Assembly (NCBI GenBank): GCA_021399435.1 | Contig: JAJTUP010000024.1 | Location: 434,001 to 498,000 of the forward strand | Direction: 5' to 3' | Length of the DNA stretch: 64,000 nt | From: Diaporthe sp. PMI_573 | Taxonomy: Eukaryota; Ascomycota; Sordariomycetes; Diaporthales; Diaporthaceae | Shown: positions 22,702 through 32,515 of the stretch, piece by piece | Layout: each line of letters starts with the position of its first letter | How positions within the stretch are numbered: position 1 is the stretch's first letter | Made by a program: the position numbers and the translations under genes | The notes under the pieces: generated by a model | Told to the model about the DNA's origin: nothing | What the model saw: the letters and a program-made list of their open reading frames with translations, nothing else | Database searches by the model: none

Positions 22702-23802
22702 ATGCAAGGCTTCAACATGGGGCGGTACGTCCCGCCCGAGCTCGAAGGCGTCGCGAGCGCGAACCAGGCATCAGGCAAGGGCCACGCGCTCGGGGCGCGG
22801 GCGTCCAAGCTGCGCAGCGAGGGCATCCTGACGGTGCGGTTCGAGATGCCCTTCGCGGTGTGGTGTGGGCACTGCACGCCGCCCGTGGTGATCGGCCAGG
22901 GCGTGCGGTTCAACGCCGAGAAGAAGAAGGTGGGCAACTACTACAGCAGCGCCGTGTACAGCTTCCGGATGCGGCACCCGGCGTGCGGCGGGTGGATCGA
23001 GGTGCGGACCGATCCTAAGAACACGGCTTATGTTGTCGTCGAGGGCGGGAGGAAGAGGGATACGGGCGAGGGGAAGGGCGCGGAGGATTCGCTTGTCCGG
23101 GACGGGGTGGCGCCGCCTATCAAGACAGCGCAGGAGCAGGCTGAGGAGCGGGAGGCTGCGTTTTCGAATCTTGAGAAGACGATTGCGGACCGTGCTGCGC
23201 TTGTTGCTGCGAGGGAGAGGATCGACGAGATTGAGGACGTCAATGCGAAGCAGTGGGATGACCCGTACACGAGGAACCAGATGCTGAGGAAGACGTTCCG
23301 CGTCGGGCGGAAGCAGCGGGAGAAGGACGCCGCGGCCGCTGAGGACCTCAAGGACAGGATGGGCCTGGGGATCGAACTGTTGCCCGAGAGCGAGGAGGAT
23401 GCGCGGTGGGCCAGGCTGGTGGAATTTGGCACGGCGCCGGAGGGGCTTGGTGGGGAGGGGGACAAGGCCCTCGCGAAACCACTGTTCGGTGGAGCTAGGC
23501 CTACGGTGCAGGAGAAGAAGACGAGAGGCGGCAAGACTCCCACGAAGAAGCTGCTCAAGTCGGAGGTCGCAGCAGCGAAGATGAGGGATTCCCTAGTCTC
23601 CAAGATTGTCGGCAACACCCGGATGGCCAGCGATCCTTTCCTCGGGCCACGGAGTAGGGACACGAAGAACACGGTCAACATAATACCGGGACTGAAGAGG
23701 AAGAGGCAGCCTGAGGTTGAACCCAGCCCACCGCCAGAAGACAAGCCAGCTGAGAAGGCGGCCGCCACGTCTTCGGCTCTGGTAGATTATGACTCGGACT
23801 GA
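22702..23802 (+). CDS. saf4: CWC16/CCDC130-type pre-mRNA splicing factor
   Basis: This intronless 366-aa ORF is the fungal CCDC130 relative (Yju2/CWC16 family, formerly DUF572). It opens with MQGFNMGRYVPPELEG, typical of the SAF4 subgroup as opposed to Yju2. A GILTVRFEMPF strand and a zinc knuckle follow (C55-x-x-C58 in WCGHC). Next come GVRFNAEKKKVGNYY and the second ligand region RMRHPACGGWIE, with C95. An EVRTDPKNTAYVV block closes the conserved N-terminal domain. The C-terminal half is a charged coiled-coil (about 150-230) and a Lys/Pro-rich tail ending in acidic residues. Family members act in the spliceosome around catalytic activation. Nuclear location is inferred. The gene converges on UBC8. 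Confidence 0.92.
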   Translation: MQGFNMGRYVPPELEGVASANQASGKGHALGARASKLRSEGILTVRFEMPFAVWCGHCTPPVVIGQGVRFNAEKKKVGNYYSSAVYSFRMRHPACGGWIEVRTDPKNTAYVVVEGGRKRDTGEGKGAEDSLVRDGVAPPIKTAQEQAEEREAAFSNLEKTIADRAALVAARERIDEIEDVNAKQWDDPYTRNQMLRKTFRVGRKQREKDAAAAEDLKDRMGLGIELLPESEEDARWARLVEFGTAPEGLGGEGDKALAKPLFGGARPTVQEKKTRGGKTPTKKLLKSEVAAAKMRDSLVSKIVGNTRMASDPFLGPRSRDTKNTVNIIPGLKRKRQPEVEPSPPPEDKPAEKAAATSSALVDYDSD

Positions 23803-24266
23803 GCCAGAGCCAACTTACACTGTTTTTGGAATTACGTTATGATACCCCATAGAGTTCTCAATTTGGAATGCATCACTTGATCATACGGCTCTCAGAGGCT
23901 TCTTGAGTGGTTTATCTCCATTGATCAGTTATCTGATATTAGGTGTTGTTCCTTTGTGCAAGGGTTGATATGAATGTTCCCATTGTTCCCATCAACCATT
24001 TCCTCCCAGCAGAATAGTCCAAGCTTTTGCCCTCGTTGCCGTCTCCCCGCAAAATGAATACATACTCACCTCGGGAGAAAAGCAGCGGAGGGTTGGCGAC
24101 TCAACGCTCGTTCCACTCCAATGGCAATCGAAAACACAAAAAGCAAAAAGCATGCCGTCTTATAGAATCCAGAAGTTCCAATGCAAACCGAGCCGGGGGT
24201 GTTAGACCGATGACGCCGAAAAGTAGATGATCAAAGGAAAGGCTCCTTCGCCTCGAGAGACGCCGC
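23803..24266. other. intergenic 3'-3' gap, no gene seen
   Basis: 464 nt between convergent housekeeping genes, presumably overlapping 3' UTRs. Confidence 0.5.
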
Positions 24267-25375
24267 CTACACATCATCCATCTGACCTGCAGGCTCGTCG
24301 TCGTCGTCATCGCCGAAGCTCCCCACCGAGCTCATGTCGTCGTCGTCTTCGCTCTCGGCGCCGGCCTCCTCCGCGGCATCTTTGCTTGCGTATCGCTGGA
24401 CATACTCTATCTGGGGTGTAAGCACGCCGGCCCACTGCAGATCCGGGACTTCAACGAGGCATGTTCACTTACCCCGTACTTTCGACTCGTATCCCTTGGG
24501 GTCCCTGAGCATCAACGCGGCGGCCTCTCCGTTGAGAGGATCGGAAGGGTTGGGGTATCGCAGGAGATGTGGTAGAAAGGCCTCGAAGATGTTTATCATG
24601 TCGTACATCGGTGACCACGTCTGGTTGATGACGTCCAGGCAGACAGAGCCAGACCTAGCAACGTTCCAGATATTTAGCCTGCTGCCACTTCCGAGTTTCT
24701 CTCCTTGTATCTTGTTTCTTCCCATAAGCCGTCCTCGTGCTCTGCTGGGGCGCGTGAGGGCCGACTTACAGCTCGTCAATATTTGGGTGGAATATGCGGT
24801 TCGTAAAGCCGATGCTCGGAGACTTGTAGGGGTACTGATCGGGTAGTTCGACGTGGACCTTCCAAACGCCGCCTTCAAATGGAGCTGTACATTCCGGTGT
24901 GAGCATTTACGTCCCTCCAGTGCTCATCTTTTTCTCTATTCACTGACTCTCTGTTGGGCCCTTGAACTTGATGTAGAACTCCTGCCTGTTGAGAAGTGTG
25001 AGCCGGAAGATCGGGGGAAGGGGTCTCGTTCGATTCGATTCTCTTACACTGCAGCCGGTCAGTCAGACAAGAGGCCAGCACGGCCCGGGGGAAGTTTGAC
25101 TCACTGTTGTCGTTAACAAGCGTGACCTCGTAGTCACTCATCAGCCTGACCAGGTTAGTTGCCAGTATAAAACAAGCCGACTGCCGTTGGGACGTACATC
25201 CTAGAGACACGTTAGCGAGTTGGTTAGGCACCAAGATACCGGTAACTGTGGGGACGTACTTCATGACCTGCGCAGAGACAACAGACGGTCAGCATATTGA
25301 GGGCATTCCGTGGCTCTGGAGACTGGACAAAGCATGACTCACATCAGTCTCGATCCTGCGGCGTGGGCTCGCCAT
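24267..25375 (-). CDS. ubc8: ubiquitin-conjugating enzyme E2, UBC8/UBE2H type
   Basis: Eight exons are read on the minus strand: 25375-25343, 25267-25260, 25200-25198, 25145-25105, 24985-24948, 24884-24770, 24654-24473 and 24406-24267, encoding about 186 aa. The start [14 protein letters not shown] is the UBC8/UBE2H signature. The catalytic cysteine is in SGSVCLDV, followed by NQTWSPMYD and the [11 protein letters not shown] block. The C-terminus is acidic, as in the family. In yeast, Ubc8 serves the GID ubiquitin ligase in gluconeogenic enzyme turnover. Two oddities stand out. Exon 2 is 8 nt and exon 3 is 3 nt, both with full splice signals. And the exon 4/exon 5 junction is one base short of frame with canonical GT-AG borders, so the sequence may carry an indel there. 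Confidence 0.9.
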
Positions 25376-26367
25376 TTCGGCAGTTGTTTCGGTGGTCGAC
25401 CGTCCCTGTCTTGAAGTCTCGGGGCTCGTGACAAGTCGGAAGAGGGGGGGGGTGCACGGAAGCCGTTGGATCACTGGGGATCTTGACGGACTGCGGCTGC
25501 GCACGGTGCGTATTAAGTCGGTGTGCTCGAGAATGGAGGCAGAGTGGTTTGAATATGACACCGCCAGGCGCAAGACGTGTTTTTCGTGTCGTGGAAGACG
25601 AGAAGATGGCGAGGGGGTGTCGTTGGTGGTTGAGTCGGAAGCACGGTCAGTTGACGTGTAGTTATGGTTAGGTCGGAGGTCGTGCGACTGGCGTTACAGC
25701 ACAAGCCGGGGAACGGAGAGCGGATAACGGAGAGCCTGCCATGACGAAGGCGGACAGGGGGTCGGGTGGGCTGCCCCCTGGATAAGAGATAACAAGGACC
25801 CTTGGATCTGACCGCCCCATTGTCATGCCAGGGGCCCCCAGGTGCCTTCCCCAGCTTGGAAAGGGAAAGGCGCCTTATTTCGCGTCGACACTTTATTAGA
25901 TAACGGCAGCCATTTGAGGTCAGTCACGAGGACATGCCCCTGGGAGTGATGGCGGCATTGCTCGGAAGATACAGCTAAAAAGCAGTGCAGCCCACCCCAA
26001 GGCTACAAATGGATGCTTTGGTGTTGAGAGGTGGGAATAAAGTAAATCATCAACCTCGCCTCTGCTCACCCTCCCTCTGCTTCGACAGGCTGACCCCCCG
26101 CTTTCTGCTGCCACACCACCTGGTGGGGCGAATTGCAATAATACCAAGATGCAGACTACAGGAGCAGAGCCTGTGTGGCGCATTGCGTGCATGAAAATGT
26201 GACCTAGGACTCGTTTGTAAATACCTATTCAGTTCTAGCAAGGCTCTGCTCTCAACTTCCCAGCAACTTCCTTCCTCATTTTTCTTACCAACAAGCATTT
26301 CCAATGACCATCAACTATCACCAACTGCACACGTATATAACCAAGCCTCTCCGTTGAAACTACGACT
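25376..26367. other. divergent promoter region, no gene seen
   Basis: About 1 kb between UBC8 (minus) and a HET gene (plus). It contains a G10 run near 25445-25455 and no convincing ORF. Confidence 0.45.
26334..26340 (+). promoter_or_regulatory. TATA box just upstream of HET gene
   Basis: TATATAA lies only 34 nt before the annotated ATG at 26368. A usual TATA-to-TSS distance would start the transcript almost at that ATG, so initiation might use the next in-frame ATG (26374) or a later one. Confidence 0.4.
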
Positions 26368-28500
26368 ATGGCAATGGATCACGCCATTTGGGGGTCTTGT
26401 CATATTCCTTTATTTCTGCTGGGCGATTACAAATATGACCGGCTGTCACCTGGGGACGCAGTGCGGATCTTAAACTTGGAGCCATCCGACGACTTTGACT
26501 CACCTTTGTGTGGATACATTACCCAGCACCAGCCAGGTCTCGAAGTAATTGATCCAGATGCTCGCAGCTGGTATTCCGCCGTATCGTATACATGGGGTAA
26601 TAACCCAAAATTTTCACACAAGTTGTTCCTCAGGCTTGACCACCAGACCGTCAGACTTGTTCATGGTAATACCAAGTGGGCCTTACTTCCAATTACTTAC
26701 AACGTCAATCTGCTACTTCGCCATCTCCGGGACGCCCATGAGGAGACACACCTATGGATCGATAGTGTTTGCATCAATCAAACGGACCAAGAAGAAAAGG
26801 CTCGTCAGATTCCTCTGATGAGCCAGATTTACGCTTATGCAAACCGAGTACATATCTGGCTAGGTGAAAATGAAGCCGAGGACGCTCAACGAGCATTCTC
26901 TCTTCTCCGGAAGATTGAGCTTGGAGGGTGGACTGAGACCGACGAACACGATTTTCTTTGCCTTCAAAAGTTTTTCAACAGGCCTTGGTTCACTAGGCGA
27001 TGGGTCATCCAAGAAATATTTTTCGCGAACGACGCAATCTTCCACTGCGGACACCACACGATGAGCCTTTCTGTTGTGATGGCTGCACTGTTCAAGGCCG
27101 AAGGTTTAGGCCTGAACGAAGTTCTGGGCTGTGGCTGGCGAATGCTTACATCGAGCATAGGGCTCGGTCACTTGCAGGCGCAAAGGCAAAGACGGGTACA
27201 AAGACGAGGTCTGCTTCCCCTACTATGGGACCTTCATGAGTCCGAATGCTCCGACGAGCGAGACAGGATCGCAGCCGTTTATGCTTTGGCTGATGACCGT
27301 GAACGGGCACCACTTTATTACGACATCGGAGGCTGGGAAGAGATGTATATGAAGATAGCATCCCATTATCTCAACAACGACACCGACACCGCACACGTCG
27401 TACTGCTCCACCTCTGCACTTTTGGGTCAATCAAGCCGACCAAGGGTGATGTGGTCCCGTCTTGGGTTCCTGACTGGTCTAAAACACGTCAAGAGCCACA
27501 GAGGTGGGAGAGCTTGCCTGGCTGGGAAAGTCCTATCCCCAGGAGCCGAATTAACAGCGTGTGGAGCTGGCTCGGGATGATCCGGTTGACGAGATGGTCG
27601 CGGTATCGCCTCAAGCCTTCGTCCGTCCTGAAATCAAGGATCAAGCAATGGAGCGGCAGCCCAACCTCCATTACCGAAGTGTCGACACACTGCCTGCGGG
27701 TCCAGTATGACGTCCTTACATTCATCTTCAGATGTGGGATTGTGGATCACATCGTATGCCCCGCCCTATCTAAAGACTTCTGGGAGGAGGTTGTGCGACT
27801 GGTCGGGCGGCACGGAGTAAAAGATTTCTTCAAAAGGGATGGTGTAAGTGGTCGAGCAAATAAATGTCACCAGGTGGAGGTGGAATCCCTTAGCTTGCTG
27901 TTGGCTAGTGTGCTTGCGGAAAGAGGCTTCCTTCTGGATGACGTGGAGAAGCCCATCAGGGAGCTGTGCGCGGGTCTCTATGCTGGGCTTGGCCACGAGA
28001 GAGATTGTCGAGTCCCCACCAAAGAACAAAAAGGGATTCTGCGGAAGATTCGGTTCACCATGAAGAAGTCAATGCTCCTGAGAGTGCAGACGACTGTGGG
28101 ATATTACTGGGCGATTGGGCCGCTGAACATGGTGAAGGGCGACTGGTTGACACCGGTCATCCCGCATGGAGAAAGAGTGCCGCATGGCAGGCCGTATGTG
28201 AGAATCGCTCGGTTCATGGCCCTCAGGCCAACTGGGAAAGGGGAGCGATGGAAAACATGGTTTCCATCTCCGACATCTGAGCCAGAAGACCGTTTCCACC
28301 GCTTGTGGGGGTTTATGAGGACGAAGGTTGAGCCTGCGCATATAGCCGTACAATTTGTTGGCCATGGACGGAGTTGCATCCCATTCTTTGATTGCAGCCC
28401 TTTACCCCATGGTGTGGTGATGGGGAGACTTTTTCTGCAAGCGGTTACGTCGGCTGATGGAAGAAGCCTACCGGGTCCGATTTCTTTTAATATTTCCTGA
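26368..28500 (+). CDS. heterokaryon-incompatibility (HET) domain protein
   Basis: This intronless 710-aa ORF has a HET domain (PF06985) beginning at about residue 69 with SAVSYTWGNN, then LWIDSVCINQTD (129-140) and IYAYANRVHIWLGE. The RPWFTRRWVIQEIFFA block follows, as usual for the family. The C-terminal part is divergent (DERDRIAAVYALADD, PSWVPDWSKT) with no extra domain recognised. It is presumably involved in non-self recognition and cell death, but the partner and allelic state are unknown. It shares the domain, but little overall sequence, with the HET protein at 16300-18552, so the two are not a recent duplication. Confidence 0.9.
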   Translation: MAMDHAIWGSCHIPLFLLGDYKYDRLSPGDAVRILNLEPSDDFDSPLCGYITQHQPGLEVIDPDARSWYSAVSYTWGNNPKFSHKLFLRLDHQTVRLVHGNTKWALLPITYNVNLLLRHLRDAHEETHLWIDSVCINQTDQEEKARQIPLMSQIYAYANRVHIWLGENEAEDAQRAFSLLRKIELGGWTETDEHDFLCLQKFFNRPWFTRRWVIQEIFFANDAIFHCGHHTMSLSVVMAALFKAEGLGLNEVLGCGWRMLTSSIGLGHLQAQRQRRVQRRGLLPLLWDLHESECSDERDRIAAVYALADDRERAPLYYDIGGWEEMYMKIASHYLNNDTDTAHVVLLHLCTFGSIKPTKGDVVPSWVPDWSKTRQEPQRWESLPGWESPIPRSRINSVWSWLGMIRLTRWSRYRLKPSSVLKSRIKQWSGSPTSITEVSTHCLRVQYDVLTFIFRCGIVDHIVCPALSKDFWEEVVRLVGRHGVKDFFKRDGVSGRANKCHQVEVESLSLLLASVLAERGFLLDDVEKPIRELCAGLYAGLGHERDCRVPTKEQKGILRKIRFTMKKSMLLRVQTTVGYYWAIGPLNMVKGDWLTPVIPHGERVPHGRPYVRIARFMALRPTGKGERWKTWFPSPTSEPEDRFHRLWGFMRTKVEPAHIAVQFVGHGRSCIPFFDCSPLPHGVVMGRLFLQAVTSADGRSLPGPISFNIS

Positions 28501-30474
28501 TGTGGATAAGGCGCACACTTCTATCTCTCCCCGATATACTGGACATCACGCGCTCTCCTTCCCTCCACCTCCACTCCCTTTTCTTACCATTTTCCTCTCA
28601 ACAAAAAGTAGCGACGTGAAAAAGCGTACAAGCGGGTAGGATACATGTGACACTGCTATAGGTTAGAATAATATACCCTGCAGCTGCAACAAATCAATAC
28701 AATGCCTTGACCGTACCAACAGATTGCAAATATTTCATAACTTAGCGAGACCTATAGACATTGCCATTAAGTCGTGGCCATAGGGAATAGTTCGAATGAC
28801 TTGAGATGACTATGCCTATTGTACAGCTTTTCTCTCATAACATCTTCAAATTTTGATACAGCCAATCGGCTTTATTTTCTCACTGGCATTGTACAATGGG
28901 AGTTGCGCCTTCTGCAGCTACTCAACATACGCATCAATTTTGTTCCATACCGTGCATTTATGGCCCGCAGAGGGGGTCGCCATAAACACTGAGGCCATCG
29001 CAACCATTTCTCAATTCCTATACTATCTTCCTACCCTCAAAATAGTTACTATTAAATTCTTATTAATCTAATATTCAATTAAGTATACCCACAAGTCTGA
29101 ATAGCTTCTAGTAGAAGGTAAATATATTTTAAGGAATAAAAACAGTTATAGAGTAAAGTAATAGGAATGTACTTTTCAAAGAGGTCCCTTCCCTCTAAGA
29201 AGATTCCTTCTCAATTTACTCAAAGTCACTCTCCTCCTTTGGGATACTAGCTGAGACATTCTTGACTCCACTATCCCCTTCGCTGTGCCGCAAGCTAAAG
29301 AGAGCCTGCGATGAGATTCGAAATCCTTCGATTGTTGCTAGGTTATGCTGAGGTTCACTGGACTGAAGCTGATATTATCCACAGCTTGCCTGAAGCCAGT
29401 ACGCAAAAGTGCATGTGTCTCAAACCGACACGCTTAGTTTGACGACCTGTTACCTCGCTATTCAGGCCGCTTTATCTCGTCATCTTCATGAGTGTTTGGC
29501 TGGATGGAATCCTCCTGGGCCGATGGTGCTGCCCAAGTGCTCTTGGTGTCTGTATTCAAAATACCCAGTTGTGGACTGCAAATTCATAGCGGGTCTACTC
29601 TATGTGTTCTCTGAAACTACGAATGCAGTATTTCTGGGGCTTAAAAAATAGATGGATTTAAAAGTCCTTCTCCTCTGGAAGTTGTAGCCTTGTGTCGACC
29701 TGTAGTGGACTACAGTTGCTGTTTCTTGCAGTTGCGAAAATTGGAAATGTGCCGGCTGTAGTTGTAATATTCTGCGCACTTGTTTTGCAATCCCGCAATT
29801 CCGTCAGATAGCGTCATGTTACTGATAATGAATTCCTGTGCAATGGGCTTTTGTGTTCAACAAATGCAAGCTTCACGATTATCATCGATTAGACTCGAGA
29901 TACATAGACAGTCAGACAAGGGCACGTGCCCCGTCCCAGAAGAAGTAAGAAGTGCCGCGGCCCGCAGGTCGCATCGGACAAGCCGAGCAGCCGAGTCGGA
30001 GTTTTTGTCCTGTCCACTCAGCCCCAGTCAGCTTGGTCCGACCGCGACAAGGGAGGGAGAAATAGACCTCGGCCCAAAATCTTACATAAGACACAGGCCC
30101 CGGTCGGGACGTACAAGCAGAAGGTCTGAAAACACCACCGCGGCCGGGCTTGAAAATACACGGCAGTAATCATCATGACCGCCTCAATAAAACAACTCGC
30201 AATTCTCACCCGCGCCAGAGGGCCGCCGGTGTTAGAACTTGGTCCTCTTCTCTTCCGCAGCTGACGAGAAATTGGCGAGTTGATCCACCAACAAAAAAAA
30301 AAATTCGGTGCACAATTGACTTCCCGGAGTTCCGCCAAACCCCATTCTTGACTTGGTCTTTCCCAGGCCTGCATCACGAATATCCGTTTTGGGACATTAT
30401 TGGTGCAGCCCACATTCACACATCTCACATATCACCCACATATACATCTCCTGTCACCACAACCACCACATACA
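28501..30474. other. 2-kb intergenic region with an AT-rich patch
   Basis: No gene is supported. The segment around 29030-29170 is much richer in A/T and TA steps than the flanking DNA. Closer to PANB (29900-30470) composition returns to normal, with CCAC/CACA-rich promoter-like sequence. Confidence 0.45.
29030..29170. repeat. AT-rich, TA-rich patch (possible repeat relic)
   Basis: A stretch dominated by A, T and TA/AT steps without an ORF. It is consistent with a repeat fragment mutated by RIP, but no element family is recognisable. Confidence 0.3.
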
Positions 30475-31653
30475 ATGCATCACCTCCCCACAGCCCTGCG
30501 CACATGCGCGTCCTCACTGGCGACAAGGAGGCCATCCTCCCTTGCCGCCGCCGCAGCGCTAAGAAGACCCCTGCTGTCCCTGCACCAGAAGTCATCATCG
30601 CAGAGCAGGTATTCCTCACACTCGCCGATGGGGGCGCAGGGCCCCAGCCAGCGCAAGAAGGTCACGGTCGGGACGCTGCGGGCGATGCACCGGCGCAACG
30701 AGCCCATCGCCGTCATCACGGCGCACGACTTCCCGTCGGCGCACGTCGCCGACACGGCCGGCGTGGATATTGTGCTCGTCGGCGACAGCCTGGCCATGGT
30801 CGCGCTGGGCATGGAGGACACGAGCGAGGTCATGGTCGAGGAGATGCTGCTGCATTGCCGGTCTGTTGCGAGGGCCACCAAGGCTGCCTTCACTGTTAGT
30901 CTATTTCTCTACTTCTCGTCTTCTCATCCCCTTCTGATTCATCCCCGGCCCCATCGCGCCCCTGCTCATCATATCTCACCCTTCCTCCTCGGCATCTCAT
31001 CCAATCTCATTCAACCCCTACCACCACCTCTCACTAACACATTGACATAGGTTGGCGACCTGCCCATGGGCTCCTACGAGGTATCCCCAGAACAGGCCCT
31101 CGAGACCGCCATCCGCTTCGTCAAGACCGGCCGGGTGCAGGGCATCAAGCTCGAGGGCGGCAGCGAGATGGCGCCGACGATCCGCCGGATAACCTCCGCG
31201 GGGATCCCGGTGCTGGCGCACGTGGGGCTGACGCCGCAGCGCCAGAACGCGCTGGGCGGCTTCAGGGTGCAGGGCAAGACGGCGGCCGGCGCGGCCAAGG
31301 TTCTCGAGGACGCGCTGGCGGTGCAGGAGGCGGGCGCCTTCGGCATGGTCCTCGAGGCCGTCCCCGCCGAGGTTGCCGGCCTCATCACGTCGAGGCTGTC
31401 CGTCCCCACCATCGGCATCGGCGCCGGAAACGGGTGCTCCGGCCAGGTGCTCGTGCAGATCGACATGCTGGGTAACTTCCCGCCCGGCAGGTTCCTGCCC
31501 AAGTTCGTCAAGAAGTACGGTGACGTGTGGTCCGAGAGCCTCAGGGCCATCGAGGCCTACCGGGACGAGGTCAAGAGCCGGGCGTACCCAGCGCCGGAGC
31601 ACACATATCCGATATCGAAGGAGGAACTAGAAGCGTTCGAGAAATCCTTGTAG
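30475..31653 (+). CDS. panB: 3-methyl-2-oxobutanoate hydroxymethyltransferase (ketopantoate hydroxymethyltransferase)
   Basis: Two exons (30475-30894 and 31051-31653, phase 0) give 340 aa. The enzyme transfers a hydroxymethyl group from 5,10-methylene-THF to 2-ketoisovalerate, the first committed step of pantothenate and CoA synthesis. Visible family motifs are TAHDFPSA, VGDSLAMV (Mg-binding Asp), VGDLPMGSY at the exon junction, GIKLEGG, HVGLTPQ and GIGAGNGCSGQ. About 50 N-terminal residues are Arg/Ser/Ala-rich and lack acidic residues, as in a mitochondrial presequence, matching fungal PanB. The ATG at 30475 gives that presequence. The gene converges on ATG12, with 213 nt between stops. Confidence 0.95.
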
Positions 31654-31866
31654 GGCTTGTCGCGACGACACATCGGTTTGAGGCATGGCGTTTGGTTGTT
31701 CGATAGACTTTCAGCCGACATCTCGGCAGCGTGTCTGCTTTCGGTGTGTGGGATTGAAAATGAAGCCAGTCCGATGGAATTAATTTCTTAGGAGCCATAT
31801 GCTCTCTTTCCGTATCATCTCAGGAATATGTATCGTCTCGTTTCATTTCGTGTTCGATCTCCTTAT

Positions 31867-32515
31867 TCATCCAAAAGCCGGCGTCATGGAGTACCCAACA
31901 TTAAGCTGGTCATTCGAGTCTTTGAAACACTATCCAACAAGTCAGAAGTCAGCATACACCTGTGGCTCTTCCTAATTCCACAGCGGTGATAGCCCAAAAT
32001 GATATTTATCATTGGGGATCGAAGCAAAGGATAAAAAAGCTCACCCTCCACAAATTCCCAACAACCTCATCCAGCGCCGGCGCAAAAGTAGAATTAACAT
32101 AAAGAAAAAGACTATCCGTCTCAGCAACCTTGAGCGTCCGCCGCAGGTACGCGACAACACTCTCGAACCGGCTCGTCGCGGAGATGGTGCTACGCTCGCG
32201 GCGGGCGGGGAGGGGCGGCGCGGACCCGCCCACGGGCTTGAACCGCACGATCACCTTGGCCTGGGTGAACGTCGTGCCCACCTCGGCCAGGGCGGCGGCG
32301 GCGTCGCGGGGCAGCTGTGTGAGGACTAGGGAGGCTGTCATCGTCAGGGGCAGGTCCGGCGACGATGCGCGGTCTTCGTCCTCTTCTTGTTGGTCGGGCG
32401 GTGGGATGCCTGGGCTTGCTGGGCCTGACCCCCCTGTTGCCGCTCCGCCTTGGGTTGCTGAGGCGGCCGGCGGGGCGGGCGACGAGGAGGACGGGGTCCG
32501 TGGTGGGGATGACAT
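31867..32515 (-). CDS. atg12: autophagy ubiquitin-like protein Atg12
   Basis: Two exons (32515-32045 and 31929-31867, phase 0) give 177 aa. The second exon is only 63 nt and supplies the conserved C-terminal end. Residues 1-65 are Ser/Pro/Gly-rich and disordered, as in fungal Atg12. The ubiquitin fold follows: [43 protein letters not shown], then CFKDSNDQL and YSMTPAFG. The chain ends in the C-terminal glycine needed for E1 (Atg7) activation and conjugation to Atg5. The start at MSSPPRTP was preferred over an open upstream extension to 32668. Atg12-Atg5 acts as the E3-like factor for Atg8 lipidation. Confidence 0.93.

Noticed and set aside
22509..22937. 142-codon minus-strand ORF over the SAF4 start
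   Set aside because: Composition typical of an antisense shadow; overlaps a strongly conserved gene start.
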